This document shows, one piece after another, positions 52,854-61,881 of a DNA stretch of 61,941 nucleotides. The notes beneath the pieces are model-generated. The model did no database searches and was not told the origin of the DNA. It was given only the letters and a program-made list of their open reading frames with translations. Each line of letters begins with the position of its first letter. Positions within the stretch are counted from its first letter, which is position 1. A program made the position numbers and the translations under genes. Source of the DNA: Betaproteobacteria bacterium (GTDB lineage: Bacteria; Pseudomonadota; Gammaproteobacteria; Burkholderiales; Rhodocyclaceae). Where the stretch lies: NCBI GenBank assembly GCA_016208415.1, contig JACQYB010000060.1:1-61941 (forward strand). Direction: 5' to 3'.

Positions 52854-53516
52854 ATGGATCAGAACGCGCTCAAGAGGGCCGCGGCCCAGGCCGCGCTGGA
52901 GGAGGTGGTCGAAGGCGCTGTGGTCGGCGTGGGAACGGGCTCCACCGCCAACTTCTTCATCGACGGACTGGCGCAGATGCGCGACCGTATCGCCGGTGCC
53001 GTGGCCAGTTCCGAAGCCACGGCGGCGCGTCTGCGCGGCCACGGCATCGCGGTGCTGGACCTGAATGACGTGACCACGATTCCCGTCTACGTTGACGGTG
53101 CGGACGAGATCAACGCCCGGCTGGAGATGATCAAGGGCGGGGGCGGCGCGCTCACCCGCGAGAAGATCGTGGCGGCGGTGGCGGAGCGCTTCGTGTGCGT
53201 GGCCGACGAGAGCAAGCAGGTGGGCGTGCTGGGGCGATTTCCGCTGCCGGTGGAAGTCATCCCCATGGCGCAGGCGCACGTGGCGCGCCAGGTGGTGCGC
53301 CTGGGCGGCGAGCCGCGGCTGCGCGAGGGCTTCGTCACCGACAACGGCAACCTCATCCTCGACGTGCATGGACTGGCCATCGACGACGCGGTGGTGCTGG
53401 AGTCGAAACTGGACCACGTCACCGGCGTGGTGACCAACGGCCTGTTCGCGCGGCGCCCCGCCGACGTGCTGCTGCTGGCCACGCCCGGCGGCGTGCGGCG
53501 GATCACGCGGGGCTGA
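52854..53516 (+). CDS. rpiA: Ribose-5-phosphate isomerase A
   Basis: A 220-residue isomerase interconverting ribose-5-phosphate and ribulose-5-phosphate in the pentose phosphate pathway. Landmarks: [20 protein letters not shown] near residue 23, [26 protein letters not shown] with the catalytic Asp and Lys near 81-102, and the [13 protein letters not shown] near 162. The start codon at 52854 gives the normal N-terminus; ATAGGC upstream is only a weak ribosome-binding site. Confidence 0.97.
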   Translation: MDQNALKRAAAQAALEEVVEGAVVGVGTGSTANFFIDGLAQMRDRIAGAVASSEATAARLRGHGIAVLDLNDVTTIPVYVDGADEINARLEMIKGGGGALTREKIVAAVAERFVCVADESKQVGVLGRFPLPVEVIPMAQAHVARQVVRLGGEPRLREGFVTDNGNLILDVHGLAIDDAVVLESKLDHVTGVVTNGLFARRPADVLLLATPGGVRRITRG

Positions 53517-53557
53517 GGGCCGCATCGCGGCCGCACCCCGCAGCGATGCCGGATGGG

Positions 53558-53575
53558 TTGTCACGGCAATGTCAC
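53558..53575 (+). promoter_or_regulatory. Pho box upstream of phoU
   Basis: TTGTCACGGCAATGTCAC contains two 7-bp repeats (TTGTCAC and ATGTCAC) with an 11-bp period, the arrangement bound by PhoB (consensus CTGTCAT, four bases, CTGTCAT). It lies 52 bp before the phoU start. Confidence 0.65.
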
Positions 53576-53626
53576 GTTGCCGTGCTACGTTGCTCCACCT
53601 TGGACTTGCGTGAGAGGGATGGAAGG

Positions 53627-54325
53627 ATGATGGAACATACCGTCAAGCAATACGATGCCGACATCGAGGCGATCCGCTCGCGCGTGCTCCAGATGGGCGG
53701 GCTGGTCGAGCAGCAGTTGGTGGGCGCCATGGACGGCCTGGAGACGGGCGACATGCTGCTCATCGACCAGGTCATCAACAACGACGCCCGGGTCAATGCC
53801 CACGAGGTGGACCTGGACGAGGCCTGCAGCCATCTCATCGCCCGGCGCCAGCCCGCCGCCAGCGACCTGCGCATGGTGATGGCCGTGATCAAGACCATCA
53901 CCGACCTAGAACGCATCGGCGACGAAGCCAAGAAGATCGCCCGCGCCTCCAAGTCCATCCACACCGCGGACAGCATGTTCACCCCGCGGGTGCATTTGCG
54001 CCCGGCCATGGATCTGGTGCTGGACATGCTGCGCACCTCGCTGGACTCCTTCGCCCGCGTGGACCTCTCCCGCGCCGCCGACGTGGTGCGCCAGGACAAG
54101 CAGGTGGACAACGAATGGCGCAGCGTGCTGCGCCAGCTCATCACCTTCATGATGGAAGACCCGCGCACCATCTCCCGCGCCATCGAACTACTGTTCATCG
54201 CCAAGTCCATCGAGCGCATCGGCGATCACTCCAAGAACATCTCGGAGTACGTGGTCTACATGGTGAAGGGCCGCGACGTGCGGCACGTGAGCGTCGAGGA
54301 GATCGAGCGCGAAGTGCGGGGCTGA
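53627..54325 (+). CDS. phoU: Phosphate-signalling complex regulator PhoU
   Basis: A 232-residue all-helical protein with two PhoU repeats (about 10-110 and 115-215). ITDLERIGDEAKKIARAS near residue 90 and SIERIGDHSKNISEYVVYMV near 200 are the metal-binding E/DxxxD motifs in each repeat. It restrains PhoR/PhoB signalling through the Pst transporter. No pst or phoBR gene is adjacent, so it is a standalone unit, probably under its own Pho box. Start at 53627 or 53630 (tandem ATGs) after a GGAAGG site. Confidence 0.95.
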   Translation: MMEHTVKQYDADIEAIRSRVLQMGGLVEQQLVGAMDGLETGDMLLIDQVINNDARVNAHEVDLDEACSHLIARRQPAASDLRMVMAVIKTITDLERIGDEAKKIARASKSIHTADSMFTPRVHLRPAMDLVLDMLRTSLDSFARVDLSRAADVVRQDKQVDNEWRSVLRQLITFMMEDPRTISRAIELLFIAKSIERIGDHSKNISEYVVYMVKGRDVRHVSVEEIEREVRG

Positions 54326-54388
54326 GGCGGGAATCGGGCGACACCGGTCGGGGGACACCGGTCGCGAAGGCTGCCCCCTCGGGAAGAA

Positions 54389-54423
54389 CGGCAGGTCCGC
54401 GGCACCCCGTGCCGGACCTGCCG
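54389..54423. terminator. Strong stem-loop between convergent phoU and yggX
   Basis: CGGCAGGTCCG and CGGACCTGCCG form an 11-bp perfect stem, with a further GGCAC/GTGCC pairing in the loop. No T-run follows, so it would act as a bidirectional transcript end or mRNA stabiliser rather than a classic terminator. Confidence 0.5.
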
Positions 54424-54479
54424 CTGGACCTGCCGCCGTTGGCGGGAGCGCCCGTGGGCGGCACCGCCCGCGCTTCACG

Positions 54480-54749
54480 TCATTTCGGCGGCACGTAACC
54501 GTGGATGTGGTCGGCGCCCTCGCCGAAGAAGTGCTTCTCCAGTTGCTCCGACAGATACTTGCGGGCGCGCGGGTCGGCGAGGTTCAGCCGGTTCTCGTTG
54601 ACCAGCATGGTCTGGTGGCGCAGCCACTGCTGCCACGCCTCCTTCGACACGCTGTCGAAAATCCGCTTGCCCAGTTCCCCCGGCATGGGAGGGAAATCCA
54701 GTCCATCGGCTTCGCGGCCGAGTTTCACGCAATTCACCGTGCGACCCAT
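54480..54749 (-). CDS. yggX: Probable Fe(2+)-trafficking protein YggX
   Basis: An 89-residue protein of the normal YggX length: [35 protein letters not shown] followed by [38 protein letters not shown]. The N-terminal Cys at residue 7 is conserved in the family, which protects Fe-S proteins from oxidative damage. The Met at 54749 is preferred over an upstream in-frame Met that would add 40 unrelated residues. Confidence 0.96.
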   Translation of the reverse strand: MGRTVNCVKLGREADGLDFPPMPGELGKRIFDSVSKEAWQQWLRHQTMLVNENRLNLADPRARKYLSEQLEKHFFGEGADHIHGYVPPK

Positions 54750-54880
54750 CGTGCAATCCTCTCGAAGAAACCTGCGCCACCCAGCGGCGCCAGAAAACGG
54801 GGCGCGCAGCGGCGCGCGTCGAAGAACATTGTAGCGGAAAAGCCCCTCGCCCCAGCCCGCGGCGGCCATTGCCCGGGGGC

Positions 54881-56953
54881 CTACAGCACCTCCGGGCAGG
54901 AGTAGATTTCCCAGCGGTTGCGGCCGTTGGCCTTGGCCTGGTACATGGCCTGGTCGGCATGGGCGACGATGCCCTCGATATCCTTCGAATGTTCGGGAAA
55001 GATGGCGATGCCGACGCTGGCGGTGACTTTCGCCTCGCGCCCGTCAAAGCGGAAGTGCAGGTCGGCCACCCGGTGCAGCACCCGCCGGGCCAGGCCGATC
55101 ATCTCGCGTTCGCCGCTTTCCGGCGCCAGGATGGCGAACTCGTCGCCGCCGGTGCGGAAGAACATCTCGTTGCGTCGCACCACCGCCCCCACCGCCTGGG
55201 CCACGCGCTCCAGCACCTGGTCGCCGGCCTGGTGGCCGAAGATGTCATTGACCGGCTTGAAGCCGTCCAGATCGAAGGCCATCACCCCCAGCACGGCGCC
55301 GCGCCGCGAGGCTTCGGCCACCATGCGCTCCAGTTCCTCGTGGAAACGGCGGCGGTTGAAGAGATTGGTGAGCGGATCGCGTTCCGCCAGGCGCTGCAGT
55401 TGCTCCGCCGCGCGTTTCTGCTCGGTGATGTCCTCGAAGATCCAGATGCGCCCCACGCAGCCGTCGTCGCCGGCCCCGCCGACACAGGTGCTGACGACCT
55501 CCAGCACCCTCCCGTCGGTCAGCGCCACCTCGAAGGTGGGCTGGGTGCCCTTGCATTCCTCGGCCACCGCGTGCTCCATGTCGCGCCGGAAGGATGCATC
55601 GTCGGCCCGCAGGGCGCTGGTGCGCGCCAGCAGCGCCTCGTCGCGCACGCCGTTGAGCGACTCGTCTTCCGCCAGCCCCCACAGGCGCTGGAAGACGCGG
55701 TTGCAGAACTGCACGCGGTCGTCGCGGCCGATGAACAGCACGGCCACGCGCATGAGGTTGAGCAGCGACTCCAGCCGGCTGCGCTCCTCGCTGGTGCGGC
55801 TGAGGTAATACTCCTTCTGCCGCTCGGTGCGGCGCAGTTCCGCCACCGTTTCCAGCAGTTTCAGCTCGGCCTCCTTGCGGCTCTGGATGACGTTGGCGGA
55901 CACCCGCACGCCATTGTTGCTGCCGTCCTCGCGGCGCAGCACGTGCCAGCTCATGCACACCCACACCAGGCTGGCGTCGCGCCGCTGCAGGCGCAGCTCC
56001 ACGCCCTCGCCGCGGTCGGCGAAGCGCACCCGCATGGCCGTCTCCAGCGCATGGCGGCGATCCTTGGAATACACCAGCAGATCGGCGACGTTGCCCGCCA
56101 GCAGGCAGTCCTGGACCGGAATGCCGGTGATGCGCTCCACCGACGGGCTGATCCAGATCAGCCGTCCGGCCATGTTCAGCCACATCTCGATGCTTTCCGC
56201 GTAGTCCGTGGCGACGTGGAAGCGTTCCTCGATGTTGCGCCGCTCGCGCTGCACCGTGCGCACCCGCTCCCCCACCAGGTTGATGGCGCGGGTCAGCGCG
56301 GCCATCTCGGCCGAACCGTGCACCGGCAGCTTGCCGGCCGTGCGCCCGGCGGCGAGATCGTCGGCGCCGTCGGCCAGCACCCGCAGCACGCCCGACATGC
56401 GCCGTCCCATCTCGGCGAACAGCGCCAGGCCGAACACCATCACCAGCGCCGCCGCGCCCACGGCGCGCCACAGCGCCCGGTTCCTGGCCTGGTGGAAGGG
56501 CGCGGCGTCGATGCCGAACAGCGCCACCCCCACCGCCTGGCCCCGGCTGGCGAGCGGCACCGCGCCGTCGAAGCGCCCGAGGCCGGCCAGCACCTGGCGG
56601 AAGTCCTCGTGCCGCGGCGGCAGCATGCGCGCCATGTCCCAGCCCACCGCCGCCAGCGGGCGCTGGTCGGTGTCCAGCACCACCAGGTAGTCCAGCGCCA
56701 GGGCCTGGCGCAACTGCTGCGCCTCGCGCTCCAGATCCGCTACGTTGCCCGCGGTGACACGCCCCGCCAGGACACCGCCGAACAGTTGCTGCAGTTCCCC
56801 CAGGCGGGCGTTCTCCCGCTGCACCATCTGGTCCGCCGTCACCCGATGGGTGGCCCATACCACCAGCACGCTGGCCATGAGCAGCAGCAGCCCGCCGTAG
56901 TACGGCAGACGCAGGCGCAGGGTGCGCGGACCGCGCAGCAGCAGGCCGATCAC
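54881..56953 (-). CDS. Membrane-anchored PAS-GGDEF diguanylate cyclase
   Basis: A 690-residue protein. An N-terminal transmembrane helix (about 15-36), an extracytoplasmic region, a second helix near 160-180 and a HAMP-like linker ([30 protein letters not shown]) precede PAS modules (about 240-370 and 400-515). The GGDEF domain at the C-terminus has the intact active site [10 protein letters not shown] near residue 605. The position of the inhibitory I-site reads RRNE rather than RxxD, so product inhibition may be lost. It follows argA by 7 bp on the same strand. Confidence 0.92.
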   Translation of the reverse strand: MIGLLLRGPRTLRLRLPYYGGLLLLMASVLVVWATHRVTADQMVQRENARLGELQQLFGGVLAGRVTAGNVADLEREAQQLRQALALDYLVVLDTDQRPLAAVGWDMARMLPPRHEDFRQVLAGLGRFDGAVPLASRGQAVGVALFGIDAAPFHQARNRALWRAVGAAALVMVFGLALFAEMGRRMSGVLRVLADGADDLAAGRTAGKLPVHGSAEMAALTRAINLVGERVRTVQRERRNIEERFHVATDYAESIEMWLNMAGRLIWISPSVERITGIPVQDCLLAGNVADLLVYSKDRRHALETAMRVRFADRGEGVELRLQRRDASLVWVCMSWHVLRREDGSNNGVRVSANVIQSRKEAELKLLETVAELRRTERQKEYYLSRTSEERSRLESLLNLMRVAVLFIGRDDRVQFCNRVFQRLWGLAEDESLNGVRDEALLARTSALRADDASFRRDMEHAVAEECKGTQPTFEVALTDGRVLEVVSTCVGGAGDDGCVGRIWIFEDITEQKRAAEQLQRLAERDPLTNLFNRRRFHEELERMVAEASRRGAVLGVMAFDLDGFKPVNDIFGHQAGDQVLERVAQAVGAVVRRNEMFFRTGGDEFAILAPESGEREMIGLARRVLHRVADLHFRFDGREAKVTASVGIAIFPEHSKDIEGIVAHADQAMYQAKANGRNRWEIYSCPEVL

Positions 56954-56960
56954 GGTGTCC

Positions 56961-58286
56961 TCACAGCGTTCTCATCAGCACCTTGGAGCGGCGCTGCAGG
57001 TTGTAGAGCTCGCGCCGCTCCGCCGGCAGCAGATCCACCGGCACCGCGACGAAGCCCCGTTCCAGGAACCAGTGGGCGGTGCGCGTGGTGAGCACGAACA
57101 GCCGTTCCAGCCCCGCCGCCTTGGCGCGCGCCAGCATGTGGCTCAGGATGGCCTCGCCGAAGCCGGCACGGCGGCTCTCCGGGTGCACCGCCAGGCACGC
57201 CAGTTCCGCCGCCCGATCGGCGCTGAAGGGATAGAGCGCCGCGCAGCCGCGGATCACGCCGTCGTGCTCCAGCACCGAGAAGCGGCCGATCTCCATCTCC
57301 AGCACCTCGCGCCCGCGGCGCACCAGGGTGCCGTCGGCCTCCAGCGGGGCGATCAGCCGCACCACCTCGCCCACATCCTCCACCGTGGCCTCGCGGATGC
57401 GCGCCAGGGGATCGCGGGTGATCACGGTGCCGATGCCCTCGCGGGTGAACACCTCCAGCAGCAGCGCGCCGTCCTGGGCCTCGCTGATGAGGTGGGCCCG
57501 CCCCACCCCGCCGCGCACCGCAGCCACGGCCCAGGGCAGGTAGAAGCCCAGATCCTCGGACAGCGCCTGCCCGGAATGCAGGATGCGCTCGGCCTCGTCG
57601 GCGGTGAGCTCGCGCAGCAGTTCGCCGCCGGCATCCGTCACCCCCGGCACGTCGCACATGAAGATGAGCTTCTCGGCGCGCAACTCCACCGCCACCGCCT
57701 GCGCCACCTCCTCCAGGCTGAGGTTGAAAGTCTCGCCGCTGGGCGACACCCCCAGCGGCGAGATGAGCACCACGTTGTGCTGCTCCAGGGTGGCGCGCAG
57801 GGCGTCGACGGCGATGCGCCGCACGCGGCCGGTGTATTGCATGTCCATGCCGTCCACCACGCCCACCGGCTTGGCGACGACGAAATTGCCGCCGGCCACG
57901 CGCATGGCCGCGCCCGCCATGGGGGTGCCCGGCAGGCCCTGCGACAGCAGCGCCTCGATCTCGATGCGGGTGACGCCGTTGCCCGCCTTGACGCAGGCCA
58001 GCGCCTCGGCATCGGTGACCCGCAGGCCGTGGTGGTAGTGCGGCTCCAGCCCGCGGCGCTGCATCTCGGCATCGATCTGCGGACGCGCGCCGTGCACCAG
58101 CACCATGCGGACGCCCAGGGCGGCGAGCAGGTTGCAGTCCTGCGCCAGGGCGGTGGCGCCGGGCCCCGCCGCCACCTCGCCGCCGAAGGCGATGACGAAC
58201 ACCCGCCCGCGGAAGGCGTGGACATACGGTGCGGCATCGCGCACCCAGGCCACGATGCGACGCAGCGACTGGTCGACGGGGTTCAT
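56961..58286 (-). CDS. argA: N-acetylglutamate synthase (amino-acid N-acetyltransferase)
   Basis: A 441-residue enzyme for the first step of arginine synthesis, glutamate plus acetyl-CoA. An amino-acid-kinase-like domain (about 25-285) with HAFRGRVFVIAFGGEVAAG and VLVHGARPQID binds arginine and is joined to a GNAT domain (about 290-441) with CLAVHPESRRAGFGEAILSHMLARAKAAG as the acetyl-CoA loop. It lies 7 bp before the PAS-GGDEF gene, which may be only fortuitous operon membership. The ATG at 58286 (MNPVDQSLRRIV) is chosen. Confidence 0.97.
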   Translation of the reverse strand: MNPVDQSLRRIVAWVRDAAPYVHAFRGRVFVIAFGGEVAAGPGATALAQDCNLLAALGVRMVLVHGARPQIDAEMQRRGLEPHYHHGLRVTDAEALACVKAGNGVTRIEIEALLSQGLPGTPMAGAAMRVAGGNFVVAKPVGVVDGMDMQYTGRVRRIAVDALRATLEQHNVVLISPLGVSPSGETFNLSLEEVAQAVAVELRAEKLIFMCDVPGVTDAGGELLRELTADEAERILHSGQALSEDLGFYLPWAVAAVRGGVGRAHLISEAQDGALLLEVFTREGIGTVITRDPLARIREATVEDVGEVVRLIAPLEADGTLVRRGREVLEMEIGRFSVLEHDGVIRGCAALYPFSADRAAELACLAVHPESRRAGFGEAILSHMLARAKAAGLERLFVLTTRTAHWFLERGFVAVPVDLLPAERRELYNLQRRSKVLMRTL

Positions 58287-58514
58287 GGGAGCTGGAGGAA
58301 AATCCGTGGCGTCATTCTATCCGAGGCGGCGCGGATGACCGCGTGAAAAGCGTGGGAATGGCCCGGCGCCCGCCACCGCTGCGCGCCCACTGACGGGCTT
58401 GCGGCGGGTCGCCGCGCCACTGCGGCCGTTGCGCCACGCATTCGGCCCGGTCCAGGTGCCGGCCCGGGTGCGGCGGATTCGAACATGAACGCCCCTTTCA
58501 GCTCGAAGGCCCCG

Positions 58515-59243
58515 TCAGAAATCCCCCCACAGCGCCAGCATGGCGGCCAGCGCCGCCACGCCGGCGGTCTCCGTGCGCATCACCCGCGGCCCCAGGCGCA
58601 CCGGCCGGAAGCCGGCGGACTCGGCGGCCTTCGCTTCCTCGGCGGTGAGGCCGCCCTCCGGCCCCACCAGCAACGTGAGCCGCGCCGGACGCTCGATGTC
58701 GCGCAGCGCCATGGGGGCGCCGGGGGCAAGCATCAGGCGCGGCTCCATGGTGTGCGCCGCTACCGCGAGCCAATCGCGCCGCGGCTGTACGTCGGTCAGG
58801 TCGGGCAGGCGGTTGCGCCCGCACTGCTCGCAGGCGGACACCGCCACCGAGCGCCAGTGCACCAGCCGGCGCTGCTCCCGCGGCCCCGCCAGGCGCACCA
58901 CGCTGCGCGCGCAGGCTACCGGCACGATGCGCGCCACGCCCAGTTCGGTCGCCTTCTGGATGGCCCAGTCCATGCGGTCCGCCGCCGCCAGGCCCTGGGC
59001 GAGGGTGACGTGGATGGGCGACTCCCGCTCCACCGAATCGTGGGCGAACAGCATCACCCGCGCCACCTTGCCCAGGGAACCGATCTGTCCGACGTATTCG
59101 CCGCCGCGCCCGTTGAACAGCACAACATCATCGCCGGGGCGCAGGCGAAGCACCCGTTCGGCATGATGCGCGACCTCGTCCGGCAGCGTCACGCCCTGCC
59201 CGGCCTGCAGCGGGATGTCACAAAAGAAGCGTGGAATCATCAT
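58515..59243 (-). CDS. rsmE: 16S rRNA (uracil1498-N3)-methyltransferase
   Basis: A 242-residue SPOUT methyltransferase. The N-terminal PUA-like part (about 1-70) begins MMIPRFFCDIPLQAGQ, with HHAERVLRLRPGDDVVLFNGRG. The C-terminal knot region includes QKATELGVARIVPVACARSV near 95, VGPEGGLTAEEAKAAE near 193 and LGPRVMRTETAGVAAL near 218, the SAM-binding trefoil knot. It methylates U1498 in 16S rRNA. Divergent from the redoxin gene. Confidence 0.96.
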   Translation of the reverse strand: MMIPRFFCDIPLQAGQGVTLPDEVAHHAERVLRLRPGDDVVLFNGRGGEYVGQIGSLGKVARVMLFAHDSVERESPIHVTLAQGLAAADRMDWAIQKATELGVARIVPVACARSVVRLAGPREQRRLVHWRSVAVSACEQCGRNRLPDLTDVQPRRDWLAVAAHTMEPRLMLAPGAPMALRDIERPARLTLLVGPEGGLTAEEAKAAESAGFRPVRLGPRVMRTETAGVAALAAMLALWGDF

Positions 59244-59281
59244 GCTATTATGAACTTTTCGATGACTTTCCGGATACCGAC

Positions 59282-59836
59282 ATGGTCAGCCTCAATCCTC
59301 CCGTCTGCGATTTCGGCTGGCAGGCGCGCGACTTCGACCTGCCCGGCACCGACGGCCGGCGCCACACGCTGGAGTCCGTGCGCGGCCCCAACGGCCTGCT
59401 GGTGATGTTCATCTGCAACCACTGCCCCTACGTCAAGGCGGTGATCCACCGCATCGTCCGCGACACCCGCGACCTGGCGGGCCACGGCGTGGGCGCCATC
59501 GCCATCATGTCCAACGACCCGGCGGACTACCCGGAGGATTCCTGGGACCACATGGCGCGCGTGGCCCGGGAGGGGGCGTTCCCCTTCCCCTACGTGCTGG
59601 ACGCCAGCCAGGAAGTCGCCAAAGCGTACGGTGCCGTATGCACGCCGGATTTCTTCGGCTTCAACCGCGACCTGGAACTGCAATACCGTGGCCGCCTCGA
59701 CGCCTCGCGCAAGGACACCGCCCCGCAGGGCGCGCGCCGCGACCTCTTCGAGGCCATGCTGGAAGTGGCGCGCACCGGCGGCGGGCCGCGGGAGCAGTTC
59801 CCCAGCATCGGCTGCTCCATCAAGTGGCGCGAATGA
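59282..59836 (+). CDS. Thioredoxin-like (AhpC/TSA-type) redoxin
   Basis: A 184-residue protein with the thioredoxin fold. The redox pair is in MFICNHCPYVKAVIHRIV (CxxC near residues 44-47), typical of the peroxiredoxin-like redoxin family found in proteobacteria. A second Cys-containing segment ACGAVCTPDFFGF-like, KAYGAVCTPDFFGFNRDL, lies near residue 120 with cis-Pro. No signal peptide, so cytoplasmic. MVSLNPPVCDF at 59282 is the chosen start. Its stop overlaps the next start (ATGA). Confidence 0.88.
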   Translation: MVSLNPPVCDFGWQARDFDLPGTDGRRHTLESVRGPNGLLVMFICNHCPYVKAVIHRIVRDTRDLAGHGVGAIAIMSNDPADYPEDSWDHMARVAREGAFPFPYVLDASQEVAKAYGAVCTPDFFGFNRDLELQYRGRLDASRKDTAPQGARRDLFEAMLEVARTGGGPREQFPSIGCSIKWRE

Positions 59837-60072
59837 CGGAGCGGGTCTTCCGCGGGCTGGCGCAGACCACGTCGGTGCAGCCGCCCCGCGGCCAGGGTGC
59901 GGTGCGCACCATCCACAGCGCCGGCGTCGATCTCCAGCCCTGCGGCGGCACGCATCTGGCCCGCACCGGCCGCCGCTTCTGGATCGAGGACGTGACGGTG
60001 TGGAACCTGGTGGACGCGGCCGGGCGCACCCACGGACAGGCGGCCACGTACCGAAGCTGGCGCGACGCGTGA
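59833..60072 (+). pseudogene. AlaX-like chimera: alanyl-tRNA editing C-terminus with an internal deletion
   Basis: A 79-residue frame starting in an ATGA overlap with the redoxin gene. VRTIHSAGVDLQPCGGTHLARTG contains the CxxxH signature that ends the alanyl-tRNA editing domain (AlaX, usually CGGTH). The upstream HxxxH metal-binding half is missing, and from about residue 48 the sequence (FWIEDVTVWNLVDAAGRTHGQ) is unrelated. It appears to be a remnant or a fusion; as a metal-dependent deacylase it should be dead. Confidence 0.6.
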
Positions 60073-60082
60073 CTCCGCCCCC

Positions 60083-61294
60083 TCACCCCGGTCGGTACAT
60101 CATCACCGACCGCCGTTCCTCCATCCACGAAGCTTCGTCGGCGCCCGCCAGCGCATCCAGGTCGCCAGGCGCCGCGCCCGGGTCATCCACCCACTGCCGC
60201 AGCAGTTCCGAGCCGTTGATGAGGTCGATGGCCAGCCGCCCGCGCTCGTATTCGTAGGGGAAGTCGCGCCACAGATCGTAGTCCGGCCGTAACCGCCGCA
60301 GCGCCTTGAAGGCGAGGGCCATGAGCCGCCACGGGCGGAAGCGCGGATGATCGTAGGCACCGTCCTCGACGTGGATGTGCACGCCGGCGCAGAGCTTGCC
60401 GGCGTGCTTGTGGAAGGTGGGCTCGAACCAGCATTCCCGCAGGCGGCAGCCGGCCAGCCAGTCCGGGGCCAGGGCGTGCATCTCGCGCAGCAGGGCGCCG
60501 GCGTCCAGGTCCGGGGCGCCGAACAGCTCCAGCGGGCGGGTGGTGCCCCGGCCCTCCGAGAGCGTCGTGCCTTCCAGCATGACCGTGCCGGCGTAGCAGC
60601 GGGCCATCCACAGGTTGGGGGCATTGGGGCTGGGGTTGATCCAGGTGCGTTCGCCCAGGGGCCAGCCGTAGCCGGGCGCGGCGTCGGGCGCCCAGCCCTC
60701 CATTTCGATCACGCGATACTCCACGTCCAGCCCCAGGCTGCGGATGAACCCGTGGCCCAGCTCGCCGAGGGTGAGACCGTGGCGCATGGGCAGCGGCCCG
60801 GCGCCGACGAAGCTCTCCCAACCCGGGCGCAGGCTCAGTCCCTCCACGGGCCGGCCGACGGGGTTGGGGCGGTCCAGCACCCACACCGCGCGCCCGTGGG
60901 CGCAAGCGGCCTCCAGCACGTAGCGCAGGGTGGTGATGAAGGTATAGATGCGGCAGCCCAGGTCCTGGAGGTCCACCAGCAGCACGTCGAAGCTGTCCAT
61001 CATCGCTTGCGTGGGCCGGCGCACCTCGCCGTAGAGGCTGAAAACGGGGATGCGATGTTCGGGATCGACGAAATCCGGCGACTCCACCATGTTGTCCTGC
61101 TTGTCGCCGCGCAGGCCGTGCTGGGGGCCGAAGGCGGCGGTGAGGCGCAGGTCGGGCAGGGCGGCCAGGGCGTCGAGGGAATGGGTGAGCCCGGCCGTCA
61201 CCGAGGCGGGGTGGGCCAGCAGCGCCACGCGGCGCCCCGCCAGCGGCTTGCGCAGCGCGGGGTCGCGCAGCAGGCGGTCGATGCCGAACTTCAT
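60083..61294 (-). CDS. DUF1343/NamZ-like exo-beta-N-acetylmuramidase
   Basis: A 403-residue protein with the DUF1343 architecture: an N-terminal Rossmann-like domain with VALLAHPASVTAGLTHSLDAL, FGPQHGLRGDKQDNMVESPDF and DVLLVDLQDLGCRIYTFITTL, then a C-terminal auxiliary domain with PNLWMARCYAGTVMLEGTTLSEGRGTTRPLELFGAP. The family includes NamZ, which removes MurNAc from the non-reducing ends of peptidoglycan fragments. No signal peptide, so it may act in the cytoplasm on recycled sugars. It overlaps the DOMON-like gene by 4 bp (ATGA). Confidence 0.9.
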   Translation of the reverse strand: MKFGIDRLLRDPALRKPLAGRRVALLAHPASVTAGLTHSLDALAALPDLRLTAAFGPQHGLRGDKQDNMVESPDFVDPEHRIPVFSLYGEVRRPTQAMMDSFDVLLVDLQDLGCRIYTFITTLRYVLEAACAHGRAVWVLDRPNPVGRPVEGLSLRPGWESFVGAGPLPMRHGLTLGELGHGFIRSLGLDVEYRVIEMEGWAPDAAPGYGWPLGERTWINPSPNAPNLWMARCYAGTVMLEGTTLSEGRGTTRPLELFGAPDLDAGALLREMHALAPDWLAGCRLRECWFEPTFHKHAGKLCAGVHIHVEDGAYDHPRFRPWRLMALAFKALRRLRPDYDLWRDFPYEYERGRLAIDLINGSELLRQWVDDPGAAPGDLDALAGADEASWMEERRSVMMYRPG

Positions 61295-61881
61295 CCGGTG
61301 TCCTTCGCAATCGGCCCGAGGGCGCGCCCGGCCGGGGGCAATTCCAGCGCAAAGGCGTCATGATGATGGAAGTCGGGCCGGCCGGGCGGGTGGCGCAGCG
61401 CCCAGTACGACAGCGTGCCGTCCCGCGCCTCCACCACCGCCGACAGCCCGAGTCGCAGCCTCAGTTGCGGCGGCGCCAGCGCCGCGGCGGGGAGGGCGAC
61501 GTCCAGTTCCAGCCCCCCGGCCGTCACGCGCACGGCCAGCCGCGGCGCGGGACCGCATGCCGCAGCGGCGCTTTCCCGGTAGCTGCGGAATTCGTAGGCC
61601 GCCCACTGCCCCGACGGCGAGAAATTGAACTCGCGATAGGCCGGCTCCCCCGCCACGGCCACGAAGGCCTCGAAGCAGGTATGACGCCACAGCCCGTCCG
61701 CCCGCTGCGCTGCGGCCGGCGGCGCAATGCGCAGGGCGGAGGGATCGGCCGCGAGCCGATAGCCCAGCAGCAGGCCACCGTCGGGCGCACGCTCCAAACG
61801 CACGGCGATGCTGCCCGGCGCCACGGTCCGGGCGTCGGGATGGGGGATCAGGGTCAGGATGTGGGCTGGGGACAAGGGCAT
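61291..61881 (-). CDS. DOMON-like domain protein
   Basis: A 196-residue beta-rich protein resembling the type 1 DOMON-like fold: GGLLLGYRLAADPSALRI, DGLWRHTCFEAFVAV, YREFNFSPSGQWAAYEFRSYRE and LRLGLSAVVEARDGTLSYWALRHPPGRPDFHHHDAFAL. Such proteins lie next to DUF1343 genes in many proteobacteria and may bind a carbohydrate or haem. The start (MPLSPAHIL) is at 61881; the DNA beyond it to 61941 shows no gene. Confidence 0.85.
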   Translation of the reverse strand: MPLSPAHILTLIPHPDARTVAPGSIAVRLERAPDGGLLLGYRLAADPSALRIAPPAAAQRADGLWRHTCFEAFVAVAGEPAYREFNFSPSGQWAAYEFRSYRESAAAACGPAPRLAVRVTAGGLELDVALPAAALAPPQLRLRLGLSAVVEARDGTLSYWALRHPPGRPDFHHHDAFALELPPAGRALGPIAKDTG

